NCBI GenBank assembly: GCA_019022495.1 | Contig: JAFEKR010000002.1 | Location: forward strand, 1,922,001 to 1,986,000 | Reading direction: 5' to 3' | Source of the DNA: Epichloe hybrida | Taxonomy: Eukaryota; Ascomycota; Sordariomycetes; Hypocreales; Clavicipitaceae | DNA: 64,000 bases | In this document: piece by piece, positions 35,780 through 47,697 of the stretch | Layout: each line of letters opens with the position of its first letter | Numbering within the stretch: position 1 is the stretch's first letter | The notes under the pieces: model-generated | The model's input: the letters and a program-made list of their open reading frames with translations, nothing else | Told to the model about the DNA's origin: nothing | The model's database searches: none | Position numbers and translations under genes: made by a program

Positions 35780-36771
35780 ATGGCTCTCCAACCCTGCCGC
35801 CCGCTCCCCCGGGCGCGCCACGCCCTCCGCACCCTACGACCATGTCTGCGCGCCTACGCCACCGAGTCAACACCAACAACACCAGAGCGCTTCAAAGCCG
35901 CCGCCGCGGAATCGCAAGACTCGTCGTCGCCCCCCCTACCGCGATGGAGCCAAACCCCCGCCGGGATGAAGGCCCCCTTCCCACTCGACCACGCCCGATC
36001 CGCACACAACAAGGTCTGGGCCGTCAACAACGACCCCGCCAGGCTGGACGCCGTCTACAACAAGGTCCTCGGCCCGGGAGGCCGCAACATGCTCCCCGAG
36101 GAGCTCAAGTGGCTGGCCGTGACGCACAAGAGCTTCGACCAGGGCAGAAGAGGGTTCAACGACAAGCTGGCGCTGATGGGTACGCAAAAGGAGACATGCG
36201 TGTGAGATGCGGGGAAATTTTTTTTTTTTTTTAAAATCTGGACATGAGCTAACGCCCCAGCCTCCCCCCGCGCAGGACGATTGACGCTCGTCATGGAGGC
36301 GACCAAGGAGATCGTCAGTAAAGCGCCGCTCAAAGGATCACGGCAGACGGATTCCCTCGGCAGAGAAAAGCCCTTTGAGCACGAGCAGCCCGCGTCGGTG
36401 GACAATTTGAATGTCGAGAGCCCAAAGGACTTGGTGGGCAAGGAGAAGTTGTTTGATTTCGCGTTCAGCATGGGGTTACTGGATGTGGTCAGGTGGAAGC
36501 CCAGACTGGTGAGTTTTTTTTTTTTTTTTACTTTTCTTGCATGCGACATGTTTCTGTTACTGGATTCGGGGGGCGGCGGCATTGAATGATGGAAGAGGTC
36601 TGACAATGGAAATGCATGCGCTAGCCTCGAAATCTCGAGTCATCGGGCGTCGAGGTCGTTCTCAACGGAGCCGTCATGGCCATTATCGGCGCCATTACGC
36701 TGCAGCATGGATCGGTCGTGGCGTCCAAGATTGTGAGGGAAAGAATATTGGCGAGGCTGTCGAGAGAATAG
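35780..36771 (+). CDS. MRPL15: Mitochondrial large-subunit ribosomal protein mL57 (RNase III-like fold)
   Basis: Three exons, 35780-36179, 36276-36508 and 36625-36771, encode 259 residues. Junctions are LALMG to RLTLVMEAT (phase 1) and KPRL to PRNLESSGVEVV (phase 0). The second intron has an in-frame alternative acceptor 15 nt downstream. The N-terminus is Arg-rich and lacks acids (MALQPCRPLPRARHALRTLRP), as expected for mitochondrial import. The core (GGRNMLPEELKWLAVTHKSFDQGRRGFNDKLALMG, then the C-terminal GVEVVLNGAVMAIIGAI) matches the catalytically dead RNase III-like domain of mL57. The Met at 35780 was chosen because upstream codons in the frame are low-complexity Pro/Lys. Both introns carry long T runs right after the donor. 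Confidence 0.9.
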
Positions 36772-37043
36772 GCAGATGATGTACATCAATCATACCGTGC
36801 GCGTTGTATTTAGCATGATTTGGACTCTGTATTAAAACAAAGGCTGCATTACAATGTTGCATATGGGAAAGAGAGGTATCCTACGCTGATGCTTTCAAAA
36901 AGTGATCAAGTGAAGAAAAGAAAAGTAGATCAGAATTCGCGACATTCGTCGTTCCATACCCCAACCCAGAAAGAAGAAAGGGGGAAGGGGAAAAAAAAAA
37001 AAAAAGGCCAGTTTGCCCACTTCCAAAGCCCTCGCGCACTTCC

Positions 37044-38306
37044 TTACCGGATAAGAGGCGTCTGCTCATCAGCCTGCCCACGACGACCACGCTCTTCATC
37101 CTCATTCTGAACCACCCCCTCCTCCTCCTCCTCCTCCTCCTCCTCCACGGGATTCGACAACTGCAAGTTCAAACCAGACGTAATCAGCTTCTCACGATAC
37201 AACCACCCCAACGCCGTACCCGCCCCAGGTCCCAACAAGACTGACGACCCAACAATAGCCAGTGGCGCCCGCCAGCCAACCTCGACAAACACCCAGTACA
37301 GAAACGTCAGCCCAATGAACTGGAAATCAATCTCGATAAACTGGACCGCCGAGCGCGTCAGCTCCTTCCGATCATCACCCCTCGTCAAGTTGCCGATCAT
37401 GAACCCATGCGCCAGCACAGAGCAAAGAATCGGCACAGCATACACGGCCGCAAGGCTCCAAGCATGAGACTCCAAATGAATCGTGGGCCGCCCAGACCGG
37501 AACCGTCCCATCCTGGTGAGCAGATACCGCACGGATTGCCGAGCCAGCGACACATACACCGGGAAGAACAACCACGCGCCTATCGCAGAGGGCGACGTGG
37601 CAGCCAGCATCCACGCCGAAGGCACATAGTACCCCAGTGTCACGGCGAGAGGGATAGCAATCACCTCCGCCTGCGCAACCCGTCGTCCCTCGTCCACCCG
37701 CACGGCGGCATCATGTTCATGTTCCCCTCGACCCTCTTCGCCATCCCCATCCCCGTGACCATCCCCATCCCCGTGACCATCCCCATCCCCGTGACCATCC
37801 CCGGCAGCAGGTCGTCTATTGTTCTTGTTCCTGTTCTCGGGGGCCGGCCACGCCTTGGCTCCCAGGATGAAGGCCGGCGCAATCACGAGCTGCCATACCA
37901 GCGCGCCGCCCACCAGGTTGAACACCATCCACGGCAGCGTCGGCATCGACACAACGGGGTTCTTGGCATTCACCCTCCTGGCAGACTCGACCGTCGACAC
38001 GGTCAGCAGGGAGCCGACGAAGCCCAGGATGACGCTGATGACGGCCTTGCTGCGGAAAGAGTCGAGCGCCGCGTGGAAGAAGCTGACGAGGAAGCAGGCC
38101 GGGGTGCCGAGGACGGGGACGCGGCTGAGCGCGGGGAGAACCGAGCGGGCGTGGCACTGCGACCAGAGCAGCGCGGCGTTGACGTCGGAGTGGGCGAAGA
38201 GGGAGATGGCCGTGGCGACGGCGAGGAGGGCTGGAACGATGGCGAGGTGCGGGAAGAGGGGGAAGTGCTGGGCCGGGCGGCGCCAGTGGGATGTATCTGA
38301 TGGCAT
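37044..38306 (-). CDS. Polytopic membrane protein of unknown function with a Gly-Asp-His tract
   Basis: A single frame encodes 420 residues with roughly eight hydrophobic segments (for example LAIVPALLAVATAISLF, AVISVILGFVGSLLTVSTV, FNLVGGALVWQLVIAPAFILG, AIGAWLFFPVYVSLA, FQFIGLTFLYWVFVEVGW). A soluble loop near residues 168-190 contains three to four DGHGDGDG repeats, coded by an 18-bp tandem repeat at 37740-37802. The C-terminus has a run of about ten Glu and ends DEQTPLIR, a layout often seen on vacuolar or endosomal membrane proteins. No catalytic or transporter signature was recognised. Location in an internal membrane is a guess from the tail only. Confidence 0.8.
   Translation of the reverse strand: MPSDTSHWRRPAQHFPLFPHLAIVPALLAVATAISLFAHSDVNAALLWSQCHARSVLPALSRVPVLGTPACFLVSFFHAALDSFRSKAVISVILGFVGSLLTVSTVESARRVNAKNPVVSMPTLPWMVFNLVGGALVWQLVIAPAFILGAKAWPAPENRNKNNRRPAAGDGHGDGDGHGDGDGHGDGDGEEGRGEHEHDAAVRVDEGRRVAQAEVIAIPLAVTLGYYVPSAWMLAATSPSAIGAWLFFPVYVSLARQSVRYLLTRMGRFRSGRPTIHLESHAWSLAAVYAVPILCSVLAHGFMIGNLTRGDDRKELTRSAVQFIEIDFQFIGLTFLYWVFVEVGWRAPLAIVGSSVLLGPGAGTALGWLYREKLITSGLNLQLSNPVEEEEEEEEEGVVQNEDEERGRRGQADEQTPLIR
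37740..37802. repeat. 18-bp tandem repeat inside the membrane-protein gene
   Basis: Units of ccatccccatccccgtga repeat about three and a half times in frame, coding the Asp-Gly-His tract on the minus strand. Confidence 0.9.
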
Positions 38307-38664
38307 TTCGGGGGACTTGTCTTGGCGTGACGTTTATGCCCAAGTGAGGGAGAGGGTGATGGCGAGGGTGAGGGGGCGAGGGTGAGGGTGAGGATGTACA
38401 TACGGACGGAGTATGTGGGAGATGCAAAAACGTCAAATGCAGGGACCAGCTGCAGGCCTGCAGCAGGCAAAGCCCGCCAACCCCCTACGGGAATAGCGTC
38501 CATGGCGCCTATTTGCCGCCGCCGGCGCATAAATCAGCAGGCACAACTCGAAATGACGATGACGATGAATTAGTCCGTATGTACTCCGTACTAAGCGCTA
38601 CTAACAAATGTATTCTTTTCTTTTCTTTGTACTCCGTAAATTGTCTGCAATCCAATTGTAATAG
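38307..38664. other. Intergenic, upstream of the membrane-protein gene
   Basis: It holds G-rich gagggtgagg repeats (38345-38393) close to the membrane-protein start, and TACTCCGTA at 38582-38590 and 38630-38638. Confidence 0.6.
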
Positions 38665-41600
38665 CTATTGCCCACTCACCCCAACCCCAGCAACACGCGT
38701 TCCCATCTTCGGACGGCCCTTCCGCCGATTCACCTCGGGAATCCTGTACCCCCTCTCCCTCTCCGGGCGGTTCCTCTCCCAGAAATCACTCACCTCCGTC
38801 TCCAACTTCCTCCTCCTGGTCCTTCCCTCCCTCTCCTCGCCGCCGCCGCCGCCGCCGCCGCCGCTCCCGCTCCCGCTCCCTCCCCTCCTCCTCACGCCGT
38901 GTCCAACCTCGAGCATCTTGACGACCACAGGCCCCCACGCGTAAAAGTACACCCAGCGCGCAACGCGCTTGTGCTTGCTGCCCGCCCAGCGGAAGAACCG
39001 CCTGGCATTGGTGCTGAAGGCAATCACCAGCGAGGCAATCACCAGGAACGCACTCGCAGGCAGGGCAATCACGCCAATGGTCTTGAGGGAGAGGTTGTTG
39101 TCGCCCCCCACTCCTGCGTGTTCATGCCGAACAGGCCCGTGAAGAAGGTGAGTGGCAGGAAAATCACGGTAAAGGTGGTGAAGATCATGACGCTGCGGGA
39201 CTGGGCGCTCGCCAGATCGGCATGCAGTCTGCTGATGCGCACCTCGTCGACCTGCGCCTGGCGCTGCACCATTTGGAGGAGCTTGTCGTAGTCGTCGCGC
39301 GTGGCGCGCACCCGCTGCACCATCTCGTTGGTCTGCTGGGCGTACTCGCGCAGGCGCTTGAGCGCTTCGCCGAGGAAGCTCCGTCCGTTGACGGTCTGGT
39401 CGCGCAGCTCGGGTCGATTGTAGATGGCGTGCATGGACATGATGACTTTGGACTGTCTCTCAAACAGGTGGAGGAGCGTCTGGAGCTCGTCTTCCATGTC
39501 GCGCAGCTCCAGCAGCGCCGATGTGTTGTCTCTGTTTGCACGCTCCGCGCGGCGCCCTTCTTCCTTGTGGCGCTTTCGTATCAACCGCGCTCCGTCCTCG
39601 ACGGGCTCATAGTCGAAGGCCTTGTCGCGGAAGCCCTCGGCTCGGAAGTCTTTGAGCGAACACGTGAGTCTCTCTGTCTGCAAGGTGCAAAGAGAGATCT
39701 GTGAGCGAAGAGTACGTACGGACCACAGGATGAAGAAATACTACCGTAAAGACGCACAAAAAAAAAGAAAAAAGAAAAAAAGAAAAAAAAAAACGTACCA
39801 ACAAACTGATGGCCTCTTCAAAGATTCTGATTATCTCCAGGTCAGGGTGCGAGGACCGATCTAGAAGCACGCTCACGGCATGTAGTGCCGCCAGGGCAGC
39901 CAGGTCCATGGCATTCTCGCACTGGCGCGTAAGATCAACATTGACCTCGTTGAAGATGCTATCCCGCAAGTCCGCCTGCTGATACAATGGCCCCTCGATT
40001 GGGTCGCTCTCCCTCTTGGGGAAAAATGTCAAAACAGTGTCTGTCCAGCGAGTCAGATTGGCACCAAACCTTGATAGGAGAAAAAGTAAGTGCAGCAGCA
40101 ACACTTACGCGATTGAATGACCCACAACCAAAGCTGGTCCACCATCAACACATTCCCGTTGAGAACCTTTTCCTCCTCATCACCGACACCATGCCCATCC
40201 CTGCCGAGGATCCGCTCCCTCCAGCTGCTGCTGCTCCCAGAGCTAGGCTGCTGGCTGCTCCCACTGTCCGAAGCAGGCAGATTACTCGAGTCCTGTCTGT
40301 AGAACAACGCCCCCTTCTCGTCCGGCAGCTGCGCACGGTCCTTGGTCAGCTTATACAGCATCTGGTCATCGTCCCGAGATCGGGTATCCCGCAGCGATGG
40401 ATACTCGTACTGATCCAGTGTGCGGCGACAGTTGATGGGCGGGTCATGGCCTAGATACTCCCAGATTACCTGAAGCTCAAGCGAATCCGACTTGGCCACG
40501 CTTTCGGGGACAGGGTGTGCCCTGCCCTGCGATAGTCGCTCAATGATCAGATCACGGCGTCGAATCAGTCGCTTGTACGAGTCAAAGTGCAGGTACGGTA
40601 GGAAGAGACATGTAAACGTCGAGTCCGCCGTGCTTGTCAGTGGCGGCGACAACGACTGATTACCAATGAATCGGTTCCGAGGGGATACTGTGCAGAACAA
40701 TCTCAAGTAAGCACGCATTTACATCCCTTTGTCAAGTTTCCGAGCATCCATCACTCACAAGCACGCTGAGCGGAGAAATAACACCCCGGCTTGGCATAGT
40801 ATGCATAATGCTGCGCGTGTCTTCCACGTGTATGTCTAGTCATCCAAAAGTCCTGTCCGTACGAGGTTGAATAGTCCTTTTTGTGAGATAGCTCGAGCGT
40901 TTGCAGGATGCTCTGTCCATAACCATTAGCAACACATAGCACGCCTGTTGAAAGAATAGGAAAAAAAAAAAAAAAAAAAAAAAAGGAAACTCACCCTGAC
41001 CCAAGTCGGATTGTTGAACGGCACATGAACCCAAACAAACTTGCTGCTCTTGACATCTGGCGTCGTAAAAGCCATGGGAACCCCATCCACAATCACCGTC
41101 TCTCCGCCCGGCCGACCTTTGTGGTCCCTGGACGTCTTCCGAATAGCAACCATTGCTTCCGGCAACCTCGGCAACGCCTCCAGATCATCTTCATCACTGA
41201 CAATGTCCTCCGCCAACGCACTCCTACTCCGCGGTGACAATGGCGGGAAGTCTCGATATTCGAGACGAGACCCGTCGCTGCCCAAGCTAAAGGACCGACT
41301 GACCGAGCGGCCCATGCGGCCTCGCAAGGGAGGCGACAACCGATCCACAGCTAGATCCTGCTCAAAGTCGGCCCGTAAAAGGAGCGACGGGGCTCGCATA
41401 GGAGTCGATTCAGGTGAAATCGTCCGCGACGGCGGTGTAATGGGCCCAACAGGGGCGGCAAGGGTAGCAACAGGCGCCGAGCGAGGGGTTTGTCTGGTGA
41501 ACATGACCGCATTGACGGGCCGTATGACGGGCGATCCAGGCGACGATACAAACCCCGTGCTAGACAAGGTATCCTGTATCCCGAGCGCATTCTTCACCGT

Positions 41601-43141
41601 CATCGGGCTCGGCGACGGAGCAGCCACGGGGATCGTAGCCGGCGCCTTGGTCGGGCGATTCTCCCTCTCAATGAGACCTGTCCGTCCACGCCGCCTCGCA
41701 AACCTCCCCTTTTCCGGGGACCCCTCCACCTCGTTCAGCCGCTCACTCAAACATGCCTCGGGGCCTTTGTTCAGAAACTCCCTCAGCGGCACGCGAGTCG
41801 ACCACGCTCTCATGACCGAAGGCTCCTCCGCCTCCTGCTGTTGCCCCCGACCGGCAGGCGGGTCGTCGAAGAAGCCGTGAACTTCCACCGTAACCTTTTG
41901 CTCCAGCCCCAGCTTCCACTGGCCGCCGCTCATTTCGTCGTCATTGACATTCGCATCGGCATGATCAATCTGACGAGCGAGCTGCTTGAGGAACATGCGC
42001 ATCGTGTGCACGTTGTGGCGACCAAAGGACGCCATGTTCGCATGGTCGCTCTGCAGCGGAAAGATGCGCTCCTGCCTCATGCCCAGAATAGCAGACTTGA
42101 TCGATGTCAGGGGCGCCGTAAAGTACACGTCCCTGGACTCCGAGCCGGCCGCCGCACCGCCCGAGAGTCGCGAGTCAATCGTCTCGTAAAACGTCCACAC
42201 TTGCAGGTCGTGAGACGCAGCTCTGAAGTCCTCGTCGACGCCAACGAGTAGACTGTTTCCGACTCGCAGGTCATCCGTGATGGATGTAGGCAGAGGACTC
42301 GTCAGCTGTAGCAGATTTTGAATGCCCTTCGCCAGGCTTGGCATGGCGAAGTAGCTAGATCCTTGATGCGGCGTGCCTTGACTCTCATCAGCATGTTTTT
42401 TTGGGTTTTTTTTTCTGACCATGGCCGAGGAAGTCATGTACATGTCAAAAACTCACCGAAGAATGCAACTCCTTAACACTCGCGCAGTATATTTCCATTT
42501 CGGCCGTCTTTCCCTGCCTTGGTCAGGGCCATCTTGACCACCAACCCGCCAATGCTGTGTCCGATAAAGAGAACCGGTCTCTCCTGACCTTGCCTGGCCC
42601 TCAACTGCTGCAAGTCCTCAAGCAGTGCATCCGCAAGCACGCTCAGGGTGGTACCCCCCCCTATCTCGGGGTGCTTGTACAACAAGATTCTCGCGCGGTC
42701 TGCCTCCCGCCGAATCCCCTGTCGGATCCAGGATGGCGAGGGCCGCTCCGCACACTCCTTGACCTCGGCATCGCGCATCGACAGCGCGCCGTAGTAGCGA
42801 CTCATCAGCCCATCGCGATTCCAGCTGCGAAAGGGGTGTCCGCCGGGACACGGCACGGCAACGATGTCGACGGTTGTCTTGTCGTGGGTGAGACTGCCTG
42901 GCGGGTCGATGGAGAAGCGCAGGCGGACATTTTTCTCGCCATCTCCATTGTTCTGAGCGTCATTCTCCTTGTCATCAACGCCATCCGTGTCAGACGATAT
43001 CGAGCCAACCTCGTCTCGGACGGGTTCCGCCGCTGGGCGAGACAGCATATGGACGCTCGCTCGCAATGGCGCACTTGTCGAAGATGAAATGAAGGAAGTG
43101 GAGTCTGGTGGTTGCACGCACTGTAATGCACTGTAATGCAC
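38665..43141 (-). CDS. Alpha/beta-hydrolase fused to a CorA-like Mg2+ transporter domain, with two breaks
   Basis: Six exons were traced: 43141-42457, 42376-40995, 40912-40759, 40687-40109, 40040-39799 and 39677-38665, about 1351 residues if intact. The N-terminus has a serine-hydrolase fold with nucleophile motif GHSIGG (Ser196), then TPHQGSSYF. A long Ser/Pro-rich linker follows, then a cytosolic CorA-like region (RGRHAQH, TVLTFFPKRESDP, NVDLTRQCENAMDLAALAALHA) and two membrane helices with GMN (LTFFTGLFGMNTQEWG). Two faults are visible. An in-frame TAA lies at 42475-42473, where Tyr is expected before GVAFFG. A run of six G at 39109-39104 shifts the frame between TQEWG and GDNNLSL, and one more G would restore it. 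An alternative donor GTTAAG at 42477 would skip the stop and seven residues in phase. It could be a pseudogene, a strain allele or an assembly error. Met32 (43048) is an alternative start. Confidence 0.82.
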
Positions 43142-44343
43142 TGTGCTCGTCCTTGCCTCTCAACTTTCAACACTCACTGCAATGGGAAATGAATACGTGA
43201 ACAGAAAGGAAAGGAACAGCCCGTCTAAAATAGAAACGCCAGATTCATCTCCTAGATCCCTCAACAAGTCTTCTGAATGGCACAGCACATCACTTGCGAG
43301 GCGAACAAAGGAATCTCATCACCTGCCTGCCTCCCAGCTCACACCGCAGGTCACGACCCCCAGAAAACGCTGCCTCTCAAAACCCTAACAACCGGACCGA
43401 TGCTACTTTTACACCTTGAGTGAGCAAAGTCGTCATTCGTCCATCCCACGCTGCCACACAATCCATCTTCATCAACGTAACCTTGAATATATGCCCATGA
43501 CTGATACCCTTCGACATGTTTGGTCCCCCCCTCCCCCCAACCTAGAAACGCTACTCGAATCGAGAGCCAGCGTTGTGCCAAGCTTACATCACAGCTCATG
43601 TGAGACACGGACGACGCCACCTTGTGATGGCGGCACATGGTACTCCAAGTGCATCGGCAAAGCGACATGGTGACCGCTTGCTATAGTTTAATTAAGGGAA
43701 AAAAAAAAAAAAGTACCATAGGTGCCTGAAGAATAAATGTTTCGCTGTAGAACTAAGCCAAAGCCTCTTCACATGCCTTCCTGGACACATGGTACGTGCG
43801 AGCATCTGCCTAGCTTTTGCTGTAAATGTCTAGTCCATGGTATCGTTGGAAACTCTGCCCCTTCATTATTTGTCCCACCAATCAAAGCCCAAGCAAACCC
43901 ATCAACAGCAATATCTATGGTCCCTGTTGATGTAAATTCATGTGCAAAGCCCAGTGCTCCCCCTTTTGGTGCCCGTTGTGTCAAATGATCTCATAGTCTT
44001 TCACAGTCGTACAATGTAATGTAGCCTCGGAATAAAGTCTGTTCTCGATTACGCACTGTTGTCCAGGGCGGAGAGGAAACGCACTGTTGGGACCGAGTTG
44101 CGCAATCTGTCCAATCGTTTATCTTCACCTTGCCGGATGCTACAGAGTACATTTGCACTTTGTCGCGTTGTATCGGTACATGATAAATTTGCCCCGGGCG
44201 GATCGTCAGCACATTGAACCATGTGTCGGAGCACATGACAATAGGAGTCGACGAAGCCAAAAATGCCCCCGAGTATGCCACATCTATTTTTATACATTAG
44301 CCGAGACGCATGCTTGAATGAAACATAGAGAGAGAGCTAAATT
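43142..44343. other. Intergenic, 3' of the C2H2-like gene
   Basis: It has only short open frames. The minus-strand frames at 43769-43984 and 43991-44281 follow the end of the next gene and probably lie in its 3' untranslated region. A poly-A run is at 43699-43713. The direct repeat actgtaatgc occurs at 43120-43143. Confidence 0.55.
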
Positions 44344-46203
44344 TCACCTACTTTGACGTGAGTCTTGGCTTGTTACTCGGCCAGGTGCAATTTCCCAGCC
44401 TTCCATTTCGTAATCTGCCTCCTCAGACTGATTGGATAGGCCAGTTGCCGCCGTTTCCTTCTGTGCGATTGGCGAACGTGTTGAAGAATGTGAGCCTGAG
44501 ACGTCTTTGTCAGCTTGAAGACGAGCCAAAACGCTTTGTCTGACTGATCTTCGGCCAGGAAGGACGTGTTCCGGTGCATTCTGAGGTGACATAGCCGAGG
44601 ACGAAGGAGGCGCCGTCGAGCCGTTTGATAGAGGTGTCGCTGTAAATGCCGTGGTGCTCGGCAATGGAAGACTCGAAAGCGCGGGAGCAGAGCTTGAAAA
44701 GTTCGACTGGTCGAATGAACAGTGGTTTAGTGCAGCAGTATTCACATGTTGCCATGAAATCCCGACGTTTCCTGGTACATGGTCCTGCGGTCCGCCATTC
44801 CAATTTGCGTATGTCTGCGTCGAATATGGGGCAGATGTACTCTGCCTCTTGGTTCTGGCTCCCCCCTGATCGCATGCCTGTCGTTTTGCTTGAGAAGAAA
44901 TCGCATTGGCAACCGTATCAGGCAATCGCGGCTCAACAGGAGGAGGAGCGTTGGCGGATAGAGGATTTTGGGACACAACAATACAAGGTGACGACCCTGA
45001 GCTATTCTTGTACGTGCCGACCTGAGTGAATGTCCCATCTTGATTGTCATTGACCTGAGCATATCGATGTGCACCGCCAAAGTGTCCAGCTAAGCCGTGA
45101 AGGTTGGGCAGAGTTCGCCGACAGTCCCGAATCGGACATATGAACGGATAATCTGGATTCTCGGACAACTTATATCCTGCCGGGATCAAAGCTCCTCTTG
45201 TTGGTATGTGAAGTCCTGAGGCGTCTATCTCTAAATTCAGCTTCGAACGAAATCATCATTCAATGTTGCGAATATACTTACCGACAAAGACCAAGTACGG
45301 CGTGCCGTCCAAGGCTATATGAATCTGCTTGTTTTTGGCTGGTGCGGGACTTGACGTCCTAGTACTATCAAAGGACTCTATGGCATGTTTCGAGTTTGAT
45401 GCTACAGACGATTCCCTCTGAGAGCCATTCACCTCAGAAAGGGATAGACTCTGCCGCACAGGCACGGGTAGCGGCACTGGGGTTACTGGCGTAGACAACG
45501 GCCTCGTTGTCGTGGCATCAGAAATCTGATTTTTCAAGTAAGGCGAATCGATCGCGGCCAAGTTGCTTCCTGGTGGTCTCGGATTGACAGACGGACCAGT
45601 TTTGGTAGCCAGTGCTTCCGATGAATAAGGAGGCAACGGAACAGGGGCTTTCCCACACAACAATCCGCATCAGCCACTGGACAAGGCTTCACCAAAGAGA
45701 GAGAAAAAAAAAAAGGTGAATCACTCACTCTCTATTTTGCCATTTGACGGACTGGGTGAATTCGTCTTCGTTTCATGTCCTATCCCAGACGGACCTGACG
45801 CTTCCGTTTCTGCTTTCCTTGCCATCCATCGATCCTGTGAAGCAACGATGCCCTTGTGAATCGACAGCTTTGGTAAGTTTTGCATATTCTGACCGATCGT
45901 GCTACTCACCTCAGGCTCCTCCATGCCGAGTTCCACTACAGAGTCCTCGCCATCATCCTCGCCATCATCCTCTTCATCCTCTTCATCCTCTTCTTCTTCT
46001 TCTTCTTCTTCTTCATCATCGTCATCGTCATCATCATCATCATCATCAGTGCTGCTTCCCCAGGTTTCAACTCCTGACGCTTGCCATGTTGGATCGCCTT
46101 CATTACTGTCTTTCTGGCTATTTGGCGGAGAATGAGCGGTTGTTTTTTGCGGCTCAGTGGCGGCCGCCGCCGGTTCGGACGCCGCTGTTTGGGGCGTCTC
46201 CAT
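44344..46203 (-). CDS. Nuclear-type protein with a C2H2-like finger and a long acidic run
   Basis: Three exons, about 46203-45729, 45647-45282 and 45194-44344, give 563 residues. Junction phases agree (1 and 1), but the first acceptor (GGGAAAG) is weak, so that boundary is approximate. Residues 45-75 are an Asp run followed by a Glu run. The middle is Pro/Ser-rich. YLVFVGGALIPAGYKL leads into FICPIRDCRRTLPNLHGLAGHFGGAH, a C-x4-C-x12-H-x4-H finger-like module seen in fungal proteins of unknown role. The tail is Ser/Thr-rich and polar, ending TSQDSRQSR. A nuclear DNA- or protein-binding role is inferred only from the finger and acidic region. Met at 46266 is an alternative start. Confidence 0.75.
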
Positions 46204-46784
46204 GATTGTCTCGATGCTTAAATCACCCGAATAATTTGAATTCGTAAGGCAGGAAGTGGTTTTCACAAGACTGTTGTCTCAATCATTGACGGCGCATAAC
46301 GCGAAAGCAAGCCGACAGCTAGCGGAGATTTAGCAAGCATTTATGGCAGGGCCTGGGTGTCTTGGGCGCGACCGAAGTGCAAGTGAAATAGTCCGCCTAC
46401 TACGCAGTACAAGGCCAAGATGTCGCTGCGCGCTGCTTGTGCGTGAAGGTAATATGAATGAAAGAAAGAAAGTCAAGGTGCGTGGCGCGACGGCTCGCGT
46501 TGTGCACCTTCCTAAATGGGCCAAAGTGCAGCCCCCCTGATGCGTGAACAGGCCAAGTTCCTTGGCACGTAATACATGCTGTCGAGGATCATGAGACGCG
46601 CACTCTTCAAATCAAATGAAGCAACTTCTTAGCAAAGATGTTGTTCATCACTCGCTAGAAAAAACCACCGTTCATCAGATCAAACGCACGCAAATCTCAT
46701 AGCACACAGTATATTATCAACTCATGACAAGCCCTAATGTACAAAGAATGGGAGCCTCATCCTCTAATTCACCCATCGACCCCC
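46204..46784. other. Intergenic between the C2H2-like gene and bL27m
   Basis: It holds the upstream region of the C2H2-like gene and the 3' flank of the bL27m gene. Nothing else was recognised. Confidence 0.6.
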
Positions 46785-47697
46785 TTATTTGCTCTTCTTG
46801 GAAGCCTTCTTGGCCGCCTGCTTGGCCGCCTTCTTACTCACAGCTTTCACAGCCTTGACATCCCCCATCTCAACCCTCTTCTTCTCCGCCGTCCTCTGGC
46901 CCTCTAATTCCCGTTCCCTCCTCCACCGCCTATGCCTAAACCACTGCTTCCGCGTCCTAAATCTCTTGGTCCTCAGCTCCGTCGTCTTCACCAGCCGCCC
47001 AATGCGCCAGTTATCCTCGCGGTAGCTATAATCCGATCGGAGCTTCAGTAGCCGGTCCGGCTCGCCTGCCTCCACGCGCGTCACCTCGAAGGGGATACCC
47101 GAGGGGGACAGAGCAGGCTTCTCGGCAGCAGGACGGATAGGGAACGCCGTCATATTGAGACGGCGCTTGCGCTCCGCATGCTGTGGGTATGGTAAAGTGT
47201 CGGCCTTGTCGAAGACGACGCCAATGTATTTGCGGTCGGGGTGGCGTGATGGATCGCGATAGTACTTCACGTAGCCGGTTGCCATGGAATGAATGGTGTG
47301 GTCTCGGCCCATGATGCAGTTTTCGCCGGGCCACCAGTGCGTGCCGCGCTGTTTGTAGATGATGTTGCCGGGAATTACGTATTGATCTGCAGCAGTATTC
47401 TGGGTCAGCATTGCAACCAACCACACTGAGATGAATGGCAGTTGCGAAGATAAATTTCAAGAGCCGAGCCGGTGGGCTTTCATTACCTCCAGTTCTTTTG
47501 GCACCCAGCTTTTTAGGAATGCCCCTCTTGCTCTTCTTCTTGTACGCTCCCTGAGCTTTGACCGAAGCATATCGTCGACCTTTGGCAAGCACATTTGCCA
47601 ATTGCCATGTTCGCTGAGCATTCGTTTGAGTAGCCGGTCTGGAAATGAAGCCAACGGCAGCAGCCAGCAAGGGCCGCTGCAGCATGAGGAACCGCAT
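46785..47697 (-). CDS. MRP7: Mitochondrial large-subunit ribosomal protein bL27m
   Basis: Two exons, 47697-47487 and 47386-46785, encode 270 residues. The intron (GTAATG to CTGCAG) joins KRTGG to DQYVIPG in phase 1, inside the bL27 signature. The mature domain KKSKRGIPKKLGAKRTGG, then DQYVIPGNIIYKQRGTHWWPG and MGRDHTIHS, is characteristic of bL27, which sits at the base of the central protuberance near the peptidyl-transferase centre. The N-terminus (MRFLMLQRPLLAAAVGFISRP) fits a mitochondrial presequence. The fungal C-terminal extension is basic and ends in an alanine-lysine run. The Met at 47697 was chosen because upstream codons look non-coding. Confidence 0.95.

Noticed and set aside
37407..38300. 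297-codon plus-strand frame opposite the membrane-protein gene
   Set aside because: Arg/His-rich translation without domains. The minus strand has coherent membrane helices.
43769..44281. Two minus-strand frames of 71 and 96 codons
   Set aside because: They follow the stop of the C2H2-like gene and have no start or splice support. Best seen as 3' untranslated sequence.
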